Assembly (NCBI GenBank): GCA_900321265.1
Contig: ONVJ01000212.1
Span: 1 to 13,922 of the forward strand
Length of the DNA stretch: 13,922 bases
Direction of reading: 5' to 3'
Source: an uncultured Eubacteriales bacterium
Lineage (GTDB): Bacteria; Bacillota; Clostridia; Oscillospirales; CAG-272
Part shown: positions 8,310-13,922 of the stretch, one piece after another
Numbering within the stretch: the stretch's first letter is position 1
Layout: each line of letters starts with the position of its first letter
Program-made: the position numbers and the translations under genes
The notes under the pieces: model-generated
Database searches by the model: none
Seen by the model: the letters and a program-made list of their open reading frames with translations, nothing else
Told to the model about the DNA's origin: nothing

Positions 8310-8429
8310 ATGTTTGCCGCACCCGGTCACGGCGCGGCACCGGGCAAAAATCGCCCGAAACCCGACACACTGCCCCGGAGGGCATTCCCCTTCCCGGCAA
8401 AACCACCCTGCGAAAGGCGGTCATCATGA
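8310..8429 (+). CDS. Possible proline-rich leader peptide, 39 codons
   Basis: An ATG about 7 bases after the predicted transcription start opens a 39-codon frame running through the whole leader. Its TGA stop (8427-8429) overlaps the isomerase ATG (8426-8428) in an ATGA arrangement. Nine of the 39 residues are proline, including one Pro-Pro at positions 32-33, and there are many Arg and Ala. There is no room for a normal Shine-Dalgarno, so translation would have to be near-leaderless. Frames of this length and composition arise easily by chance in GC-rich DNA, so confidence is low. It is listed because its end is positioned to couple to the isomerase gene and because it overlaps competing hairpins. 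Confidence 0.22.
   Translation: MFAAPGHGAAPGKNRPKPDTLPRRAFPFPAKPPCERRSS
8316..8397 (+). promoter_or_regulatory. Structured 5' leader with competing hairpins
   Basis: Four pairings can be read. GCCGC (8316-8320) pairs with GCGGC (8334-8338). CCCGGT (8322-8327) pairs with ACCGGG (8339-8344). CGGGC (8341-8345) pairs with GCCCG (8353-8357). CCGG-AGGG (8375-8382) pairs with CCCT-CCGG (8388-8391 and 8394-8397) with a two-base bulge. The first and second interleave, and the second and third share 8341-8344, so the first three compete, an arrangement reminiscent of attenuators. It matches no riboswitch or T-box class that I recognise, and no T-run follows any stem. A translational role is more likely than transcription termination. 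Pairings are seen; regulation is inference. Confidence 0.4.
8413..8417 (+). promoter_or_regulatory. Ribosome binding site deciding the isomerase start
   Basis: AAAGG lies 8 bases before the ATG at 8426. The isomerase frame is open upstream to a TTG at 8300, but that codon precedes the predicted transcription start (~8303). Only the 8426 start places the lipoprotein signal peptide at the N-terminus. Confidence 0.75.
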
Positions 8430-9616
8430 AAAGAATCACAAAGATCATATCTGCGGCGCTCGCGGCTCTTATCCTCGCCTCGGTCATACTCACCGGATGC
8501 TCGGGGACCGGATCGGTATTCCTGAAGTGCGGCAAGACGAAGATCACCGAGAACATGTTCGTCTTCTGGCTCTCCAGATACAAGGCCCAGTTCATATACG
8601 CGTACGGTAATTCGATCAAGAGCGAATACGGCGTATCGACCGTGAACGATTTCTGGGAGATGATCTATGACCAGGGGACCGGGCAGACTTATGACGATCT
8701 CTTCACCGACTACATCTATGAAAACGCCCTGACATACCTTGTGTCTCTCAGGCTCTTCGACGAACTCGGGCTCTCTCTGAGCAAGGAGGACACAGACGAG
8801 ATCGACGGTTACATCTCCGAGCTGCGCGACAACTACGCGGGAGGGAGCAGGACAGAGTTCAACGTCGTGCTCCAGGAATACGGCATAAACGAAAAGACCC
8901 TCCGCGAGTGCTATCTGATCGACAAAAAGATCACCGTGCTTCAGAAGTACCTCTTCGGAACGGGCGGCCCTGAGGCCGTGACCGACGCGAAGGTCGAGGC
9001 ATACTATCAGGAAAACTATATTCATTTTGACCAGATCTGCGTATTCATCAACGAATGTCCCGAGATCAGCGAGACCGGCGGATATGTTACCGACAGCGAA
9101 GGCAGGGTAAAATACCGCGACATGTCGGCCGCCGAGACGGTCGCCGCCCGGGCAAAAGCCGAGGAGGCCTACGCCAAGGCTAAGGCGGGGACGGATTTTG
9201 CCGGACTCGTCAGCGACTACAACGAGAACACCGAGACCGCTGCCTATCCCGACGGGATCTATATGTGTTCGGATCAGATCCTCTATTCGGGCGACGACGC
9301 CAACCGGATCTTCGACACGGTGAGCGGGATGGAGACCGGCGAAGTAAAGCTGCTCGAGCTTGACAATTCGATCCACATCCTCCGCAGGCTTCCGCTGACC
9401 GAGAACGCCTGGAAGATCTCGTCCAACCAGGATTTTTTCCTATTCTACGACTCGGAATCCTCCGACTATATCTCGCTCGGCGAGTATATAGTCACCCCCC
9501 TCTTCCTGAAATACATCGAAGACAAGCGGAAGGAGTACGCAGACTCGATCGAGGTCGACGAAGCCATCCGCAAGAACTGCAAAATCAGTAAGGTCAAGGA
9601 AAACTACTACTTCTGA
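8426..9616 (+). CDS. SurA/PrsA-like peptidyl-prolyl isomerase lipoprotein
   Basis: A 396-residue secreted foldase, predicted to be anchored to the outer face of the cytoplasmic membrane by lipid. The N-terminus is a lipoprotein signal: basic MKR, a hydrophobic core and lipobox LTGC at 22-25, with Cys25 as the lipid-modified residue. Residues ~35-190 form the helical SurA-like N-terminal domain. Residues ~200-321 look like a parvulin (PpiC) domain, running from HFDQICVF at 200 through a DFAGLVSDYNENT segment to IHILRRLP at 316-323. About 20 residues rich in Gly, Asp and Arg are inserted after the first strand of that domain. The last ~70 residues are a charged helical tail. PrsA-type proteins help exported proteins fold; substrates here are unknown. 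The gene follows mfd, an order I associate with clostridial genomes, but it has its own promoter and heads the downstream operon. Confidence 0.9.
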   Translation: MKRITKIISAALAALILASVILTGCSGTGSVFLKCGKTKITENMFVFWLSRYKAQFIYAYGNSIKSEYGVSTVNDFWEMIYDQGTGQTYDDLFTDYIYENALTYLVSLRLFDELGLSLSKEDTDEIDGYISELRDNYAGGSRTEFNVVLQEYGINEKTLRECYLIDKKITVLQKYLFGTGGPEAVTDAKVEAYYQENYIHFDQICVFINECPEISETGGYVTDSEGRVKYRDMSAAETVAARAKAEEAYAKAKAGTDFAGLVSDYNENTETAAYPDGIYMCSDQILYSGDDANRIFDTVSGMETGEVKLLELDNSIHILRRLPLTENAWKISSNQDFFLFYDSESSDYISLGEYIVTPLFLKYIEDKRKEYADSIEVDEAIRKNCKISKVKENYYF

Positions 9617-9644
9617 TATAAGACCGGAAAGGCGCAACCCCCAC

Positions 9645-10727
9645 ATGAAAGAAACAGTCAGGCTCCGGTCGGGAGCTTCGGTCACACAGATAAACCAGCG
9701 CGAGGCGGCGGTGCAGGGACTGCTCGACCGCAACATGCTGAAGACGATGCACCTCAGATGCAACAGCGGGCCGATCGCCTATTCGCAGCTCAACGACGGA
9801 AGCATCAAGCTGTGGTTCGATCCGTCGGAAGTGACGGAGGAGGATCCCGACGTCTGGTTCGGATCCCAGGGCAAGAAGGAGACAATGACCCTTCCCTCGG
9901 GATCGGTCATCGAAAGGATGACGCAGAAAAAGGCGACGCAACTCGGCCTCTACCCCGCCGAGAAGATAGCCTCGATGCACCTCGAGCTCTTCGAGGAGCC
10001 GGTCGCCTTCACACGGCGGAGAGACAAAACCCAGCTCATGCTTTACGACCGCCAGACGACGGTAAGACAGCCGCTGATGTGCGTAAAGTGCGGAAAGAAC
10101 GTCAGGTACCGCCGGAAGCTCTGCAGGGACTGCTATGAGGAGGAGCTCGCGGTCAGAAGAGCCGAGGGAGACGCCCACAGGAACGCCTTCTACAACATGG
10201 ACAGGGCGCGCGTCCTCTTCTTCGACCTCGAGCTTACCGGCTTCTACGATCACGATGAGATCCTCTCGGTCAGCATATACAACGCCTTCGGCGAAAAGAT
10301 CATGGACACCCTCGTCCGGCCCACCCACACCAAGAAGTGGAAGAGGACCGAGAAGATCCACGGGATCACGCCGGACATGGTAAAGGACGCCGCGACCATA
10401 ACCGAACTGGCGCCGAAGATCAAGGAGATATTCGCAAATGCCGACGTCATCATCGCATACGGAGTCTCCACCGACTACAGCCATATAAAGAACATATATG
10501 AGACGGATGCCGAGAAGGCGGCTCTCAAGGAGAAGGTCCGAGACGCCGCCGGCGAATTCGTCAGATACATCGGAGAGCACCGGCCCGACATCACTCACGC
10601 CAGCCTGACCGACGCCATGGCCTGCTTCGGCATCGAGTGGGACGGAGTCGCCCACACCTCGATCGCCGATACGATAGGCTGCATGAAGGTCTGGGAAAAG
10701 CTCTTCCCCAACTATTTCAGAAACTGA
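9645..10727 (+). CDS. DEDDh 3'-5' exonuclease with duplicated N-terminal module
   Basis: A 360-residue protein. Residues ~188-355 are a DnaQ/RNase T-type exonuclease with all five metal and catalytic residues: Asp194 and Glu196 in FFDLELTG, Asp277 in AYGVSTDYSH, and His337 and Asp342 in AHTSIADT. IHGIT at 238-242 is the usual exo-domain motif. It should therefore remove nucleotides from the 3' end of DNA or RNA; the substrate cannot be told from sequence. The N-terminal half is unusual: two gapless copies of a ~57-residue module (2-58 and 78-134), then a zinc-ribbon-like segment Cys146-x2-Cys149-x10-Cys160-x2-Cys163. These may bind nucleic acid or a partner. AAAGG (9628-9632) lies 12 bases before the ATG, a long but usable spacing. 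The gene sits 28 bases after the isomerase and 9 before thiI, which favours an RNA-related role, by inference. Confidence 0.85.
   Translation: MKETVRLRSGASVTQINQREAAVQGLLDRNMLKTMHLRCNSGPIAYSQLNDGSIKLWFDPSEVTEEDPDVWFGSQGKKETMTLPSGSVIERMTQKKATQLGLYPAEKIASMHLELFEEPVAFTRRRDKTQLMLYDRQTTVRQPLMCVKCGKNVRYRRKLCRDCYEEELAVRRAEGDAHRNAFYNMDRARVLFFDLELTGFYDHDEILSVSIYNAFGEKIMDTLVRPTHTKKWKRTEKIHGITPDMVKDAATITELAPKIKEIFANADVIIAYGVSTDYSHIKNIYETDAEKAALKEKVRDAAGEFVRYIGEHRPDITHASLTDAMACFGIEWDGVAHTSIADTIGCMKVWEKLFPNYFRN
9648..10046 (+). repeat. Tandem protein-level repeat in the exonuclease N-terminus
   Basis: Residues 2-58 (bases 9648-9818) and 78-134 (9876-10046) align without gaps at an offset of 76 residues. 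By hand I count 16 identities in 57, including KET, SG, GL, MHL, and single P, A and D matches. The copies are diverged at DNA level, so this is an old duplication within the protein rather than a DNA repeat. Confidence 0.7.
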
Positions 10728-10736
10728 AATATCAAG

Positions 10737-11939
10737 ATGCGTGAAGTATATCTTTGCAAATACGGCGAGATAATCCTCAAGGGAGCCAACCGGTCCTCGT
10801 TCGAGGCTCTCCTCTGCAGAGAACTCAAGTTCAGGCTCTCCTTCGCCGGCCGTTTCTCGGTCACGCGGAGCCAGAGCGTCATCACCGTCGCACCACGCGA
10901 GGGGACCGAGCCGACGTCCGAGGAATACGCCGCCGCATACGGCGCGATCTCAAAGACCTTCGGCATTATCGCCGTCTGCCGCTGCGCCGCCGTCCCGCAG
11001 GACCTTGCCGCGATCGAAGAGACGGCCGCCGGATATCTTAAGGACCGGCTGGAAGCCGCAAAGACCTTCAAGGTCGAGACCAAGCGGGCGGACAAGCGCT
11101 TCCCGATGCACTCCTTTGACGTCAGCGCGGCGGTCGGCGGATACATTCTTTCAAAATATCCTCACCTCAAGGTCGACGTTCACGACCCCGACATCACGGT
11201 AAAGGTCGACATCCGCGACGGCGACGCCTTCGTCTCCGCCGGTTCGGAGCACGCCGCCGGGGGAATGCCGGTCGGATCGAACGGAAAGGGACTCCTGCTC
11301 CTGTCGGGCGGGATCGACTCCCCCGTCGCCGGCTGGATGATGGCAAAGAGGGGCGTAAAGCTCGACGCAGTCTACTTCGAGGCATTCCCCTACACCTCGC
11401 TGCAGGCGAGAGAAAAGGTTATCACCCTCGCGAGAGAGATCGCGCTCTGGGCCGGCAGCATACGGCTGCATGTCGTATCGCTCACCGAGATCGAGGAGGA
11501 GATCTCCCGCAACTGCGCCGAGGAGTATTTCACCATCCTCCTGCGCAGATACATGATGCGGATCGCCGCGAAGCTGGCGGCGGAAACAGACTGCGGAGCG
11601 TTGATCACCGGAGAATCGATGGGTCAGGTCGCCTCGCAGACGATGGAGGCGCTGGCGGTCACCGATGCCGTCTCCCCCATACCGGTGTTCCGACCCTGCA
11701 TAGGCCTCGACAAGGAGGAGATTATCGTCTCGGCAAGAAAAATCGGGACCTTCGATACCTCGATCCTTCCCTACGAGGACTGCTGCACCGTATTCACTCC
11801 CAGACATCCGAGGACGAGACCGTCGGCTGCGGAAGTCGAAGAGGAGGAGAAAAAACTCGCGACCGAGGCCGACATCACCGCGGCGCTTGCCGGAAGACAG
11901 ACACTGAACATCAACTACAAGGACTCTCTTGAACTATGA
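10737..11939 (+). CDS. thiI: tRNA 4-thiouridine synthase ThiI
   Basis: A 400-residue ThiI, which makes 4-thiouridine at position 8 of tRNA and may also supply sulfur for thiamine synthesis. The N-terminal ferredoxin-like part opens with the typical LCKYGEIILKGANR. The THUMP domain (~60-165) contains FKVETKRADKRFP. The ATP-binding PP-loop is SGGIDSP at 190-196, and GESMGQVASQT follows. The sulfur-handling site is YEDCCTVFTP, with Cys349-Cys350. Length and ending show no C-terminal rhodanese domain, as is usual in Bacillota, so persulfide sulfur must come directly from a cysteine desulfurase. No such gene (nifS/iscS-like) lies beside it in this window. The ATG is 9 bases after the exonuclease stop with no clear Shine-Dalgarno, so translation is probably coupled. 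The TGA stop overlaps the next gene's ATG by four bases (ATGA). Confidence 0.97.
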   Translation: MREVYLCKYGEIILKGANRSSFEALLCRELKFRLSFAGRFSVTRSQSVITVAPREGTEPTSEEYAAAYGAISKTFGIIAVCRCAAVPQDLAAIEETAAGYLKDRLEAAKTFKVETKRADKRFPMHSFDVSAAVGGYILSKYPHLKVDVHDPDITVKVDIRDGDAFVSAGSEHAAGGMPVGSNGKGLLLLSGGIDSPVAGWMMAKRGVKLDAVYFEAFPYTSLQAREKVITLAREIALWAGSIRLHVVSLTEIEEEISRNCAEEYFTILLRRYMMRIAAKLAAETDCGALITGESMGQVASQTMEALAVTDAVSPIPVFRPCIGLDKEEIIVSARKIGTFDTSILPYEDCCTVFTPRHPRTRPSAAEVEEEEKKLATEADITAALAGRQTLNINYKDSLEL

Positions 11940-12922
11940 ATTTCACAGATTTCGCGCGCAAAGACGGCGTTCTCAGAATCATAAGCTGTCCCACCCCTCC
12001 CGACGTGAACAAGACCGACGGCTTCATCGCCGTCCTTGACCGCGAGGTCCTCCTTCACGACGGGGGAGTCAACGGCTGCAGGGACTCATGGAGGATACTG
12101 ACAAAGATCAGGGAGGCGGTATGTCCCGGTGAAAAGCTTCACCTGACCTGGGTCCTCTCGCACTTTCACGGCGACCACGCCATGACGGCGATCGAGAGCA
12201 TCATCCCCGATCCCGCCTTCGCCTTCGACAGAGTCTTCATCCCGCCCGCCTGCCCCGCCCCCGACGGCCTGCCGATAAACGGTTATGACAAGATAAAGCC
12301 GCTCTTTGACGAGGCGCTCTCGACATATCAGCCTGACGCTGAGATCATATCCCTTGAATTTGCCGACAGAGGCGGAAAACCGGTCGATCTCCGGCTTTCC
12401 GACGCCGCGATCAGGCTCTATCCCCCCGACACGAACTGGTACAATCCGCACCAGTTCAACGACATACTGATCGGCGGTTACGGCGAGGGAAATCCCGCCG
12501 ACGTCAAGATCCCGACCGCGGCGATAAACGCCTGCTGCCTCTGGATGCTGATCTCCTACGCCGGCCGCAGGGCGCTCTTCACCGGCGACAGCATGAAGCG
12601 GACGGCTGAGATAACCGACGAATCCTTCGACAACATGCTCGCGCTCTGGAGAGAGGACATCGGGATGTCGCCCGATCTCATGAAGTGGCCTCACCACGGC
12701 TACAAGCGGAATCACGCGGCGCCGGGCGTGGAATCGATGAAACCTGCGTATATCCTGACCACACACCGCGAACAGACCGCCGACGAGGCGTACAGAGAAG
12801 CTTTTCCCGACGGGAAGGCGGTCTTCCTCTGCAGCGCCGACCGCGGAGTCGAGTTCGACATAACGCCGGGCGGCGGAATAATCGTCTCCTCCTTCGAGCG
12901 TCTCACCGACGCCGATCTCTGA
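11936..12922 (+). CDS. Metallo-beta-lactamase-fold hydrolase
   Basis: A 328-residue MBL-fold protein with an intact metal motif HFHGDH at 76-81 (His76, His78, Asp80, His81). A later metal-bridging Asp218 lies in FTGDSM, followed by HHG at 253-255 and His277 in LTTHRE. The C-terminal half (GDSM, then KWPHHG, then a TTH strand) resembles the MBL domain of ComEC/Rec2-type proteins, but there is no membrane segment or signal peptide, so it is a soluble cytoplasmic hydrolase. Relatives act on phosphodiesters, RNA or small esters; the substrate cannot be assigned. It overlaps thiI by four bases, so the two are translationally coupled, hinting at a related task. AAGGA lies about 12 bases upstream of the start, a weak ribosome site. 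Confidence 0.85.
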   Translation: MNFTDFARKDGVLRIISCPTPPDVNKTDGFIAVLDREVLLHDGGVNGCRDSWRILTKIREAVCPGEKLHLTWVLSHFHGDHAMTAIESIIPDPAFAFDRVFIPPACPAPDGLPINGYDKIKPLFDEALSTYQPDAEIISLEFADRGGKPVDLRLSDAAIRLYPPDTNWYNPHQFNDILIGGYGEGNPADVKIPTAAINACCLWMLISYAGRRALFTGDSMKRTAEITDESFDNMLALWREDIGMSPDLMKWPHHGYKRNHAAPGVESMKPAYILTTHREQTADEAYREAFPDGKAVFLCSADRGVEFDITPGGGIIVSSFERLTDADL

Positions 12923-12928
12923 GAGATC
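12914..12928 (+). other. 15-base palindrome over the MBL gene stop codon
   Basis: GATCTCT (12914-12920) and AGAGATC (12922-12928) are perfect inverted arms around G12921, spanning the TGA stop at 12920-12922. As RNA it could form only a short stem with a small loop, and no T-run follows. As DNA it is a compact dyad. It may be incidental. Confidence 0.3.
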
Positions 12929-12960
12929 CGCCGGCCGACTGTCGCACCTTTCTAATCAGA

Positions 12961-13922
12961 ATGAATTCTTTTAAATCACCCGAGATACTGGCGCCGGCCG
13001 GCAGTCCCGAAAAGCTCAGAGCCGCGGTGAGATTCGGCGCGGACGCCGTCTATCTCGCCGGCAGGGAGTTCGGGATGCGGTCGGCGTCAGCCAATTTCAC
13101 CCTGCCCGAGCTGGCGGAGGCCGCCGGGCTTCTTCACTCCCTCGGGAAAAAGCTCTACCTGACGGTCAACACCCTTCCCCGCGGGGATGAATATCCGCGT
13201 CTTGAGACATTTCTCAAAGAGGTCGCGCCGCTAGAGATCGACGGATTCATCGCCGCCGATCTTGGAGTCATCGCCCTGCTGAAAGAGACGCTGCCCGGCT
13301 GCCGGATACACATCTCCACCCAGGCCGGCGTATGCAGTCCCCGGTCGGCTCTCGCCTACGCCGCCCTCGGCGCGACCAGGCTCGTCCTCGCACGCGAGCT
13401 CTCGCTCGGAGAAATCAAAAAGATCAGGGAGGCGCTCCCGGACGAGGTCTCGCTCGAGGCCTTCGTCCACGGATCGATGTGCGTTTCCTGGAGCGGACGC
13501 TGCATGCTCTCGAACATGCTGACCGGAAGGGACGCCAACCGTGGCGAATGCGCGCAGCCCTGCAGATGGAACTACACCCTGATCGAGGAAAAAAGACCGG
13601 ATGAGCGCATACCGGTCGAGGAGACCCCTCTCGGGACCTTCATCATGTCGTCGAAGGATCTCTGTCTCATCGAACATGTCGGAGAGCTGGCCGCGGCCGG
13701 AGTCTCCTCCTTCAAGATCGAGGGCAGGGTCAAATCCGCCTACTACGCCGCGGTCGTCACAAACGCCTACAGGATAGCCGCCGACGCGCTGGCGGCCCAC
13801 GTCGCCGCAGGCGGCGCGCCCGAAGAGTTCAGGCCGGATCCTTCGCTCATGAGAGAGCTTGAATCTGTCTCGCACCGCGAATACTGCACCGGATTTGTCT
13901 TTGACAGCCCGGCGGAGAATCC
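12961..13922 (+). CDS. trhP: U32 family RNA hydroxylation protein, TrhP/YrrO-like (partial)
   Basis: The frame is open from the ATG at 12961 to the window edge, giving 320 residues; the C-terminus is missing (TrhP/YrrO proteins run to roughly 410-450). It starts with the family signature EILAPAGSPEKLRAAVRFGA. The core FVHGSMCVSWSGRCMLS and RGECAQPCRW follows, then SSKDLCLIEHV, SFKIEGR and SHREYCTGF. Cys174, Cys181, Cys197 and Cys235 have the spacing of the four [4Fe-4S] ligands described in U32 proteins such as UbiU. Although called peptidase U32, characterised members hydroxylate RNA or ubiquinone precursors. The SHRxYxTGF tail and clostridial context favour the TrhP type, which helps make 5-hydroxyuridine at tRNA position 34 from prephenate. 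An RlhA-type 23S rRNA role is the alternative. It lies 38 bases after the MBL gene with no clear Shine-Dalgarno. Confidence 0.9.
   Translation, partial: MNSFKSPEILAPAGSPEKLRAAVRFGADAVYLAGREFGMRSASANFTLPELAEAAGLLHSLGKKLYLTVNTLPRGDEYPRLETFLKEVAPLEIDGFIAADLGVIALLKETLPGCRIHISTQAGVCSPRSALAYAALGATRLVLARELSLGEIKKIREALPDEVSLEAFVHGSMCVSWSGRCMLSNMLTGRDANRGECAQPCRWNYTLIEEKRPDERIPVEETPLGTFIMSSKDLCLIEHVGELAAAGVSSFKIEGRVKSAYYAAVVTNAYRIAADALAAHVAAGGAPEEFRPDPSLMRELESVSHREYCTGFVFDSPAEN

Noticed and set aside
8316..8344. H-type pseudoknot formed by the first two leader pairings
   Set aside because: The arms interleave correctly, but no base separates the second arms of the two stems, so the strand crossing the five-pair stem would have no length; alternative hairpins are more realistic.
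8327..9376. Minus-strand open frame (349 codons) opposite the isomerase, and similar ones opposite the exonuclease (9594-10655) and glnN (2431-3141)
   Set aside because: All are antisense to clearly recognised proteins, have no recognisable domains and arise from high third-position GC of the real genes.
1..13922. CRISPR arrays, tRNA or rRNA genes, insertion sequences, phage genes or defence systems
   Set aside because: I saw no regularly spaced direct repeats, no cloverleaf-like segments, no transposase or integrase motifs, and all recognised genes are housekeeping or metabolic.

Overview
The window is a GC-rich stretch of bacterial chromosome with eight genes visible in full or nearly so and a ninth cut by the right edge. 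All lie on the plus strand, packed end to end. The gene set points to an anaerobic Gram-positive of the class Clostridia (Bacillota), possibly the Oscillospirales/Ruminococcaceae side. This rests on a type III glutamine synthetase, a pth-mfd pair followed by a lipoprotein foldase, a ThiI without a rhodanese domain and with a Cys-Cys pair, a TrhP/YrrO-type U32 protein, and a sigma-A type promoter in the only clearly AT-rich patch. I infer this from family knowledge; no rRNA or other phylogenetic marker was tested.

Left block (1-8221): a DUF4091 glycosidase-like protein of unknown substrate (136-1842), type III glutamine synthetase GlnN (1882-3984), peptidyl-tRNA hydrolase Pth (4014-4643) and the transcription-repair coupling factor Mfd (4631-8221). 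Gaps are 39 and 29 bases, and pth and mfd overlap by 13 bases. A small hairpin precedes glnN, and two competing hairpins sit just inside mfd, directly after the pth stop codon. I see no strong promoter in this block, so transcription probably enters from outside the window or from sites I cannot recognise.

Right block (8222-13922): a good promoter (TTTACA, 17-base spacer, TATAAT) at 8268-8296 drives a structured leader of about 120 bases. The genes that follow are a SurA/PrsA-like peptidyl-prolyl isomerase lipoprotein (8426-9616), a DEDDh 3'-5' exonuclease with an unusual N-terminal region (9645-10727), tRNA 4-thiouridine synthase ThiI (10737-11939), a cytoplasmic metallo-beta-lactamase-fold hydrolase (11936-12922) and a U32/TrhP-like iron-sulfur RNA hydroxylation protein (12961 to the edge). 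Gaps are 28, 9, -4 and 38 bases, so this looks like one operon. Its recognisable cargo is mostly RNA upkeep (tRNA thiolation, probable tRNA or rRNA hydroxylation, a probable nuclease) plus one surface foldase.

Most of the window is ordinary housekeeping. I found no CRISPR array, tRNA or rRNA gene, insertion sequence, phage gene or recognisable defence system. The points most worth a second look are: the proline-rich 39-codon frame that fills the isomerase leader and stops on the isomerase start codon; the mutually exclusive hairpins in the same leader; and the exonuclease, whose N-terminus holds two gapless copies of an approximately 57-residue module followed by a four-cysteine zinc-ribbon-like segment.
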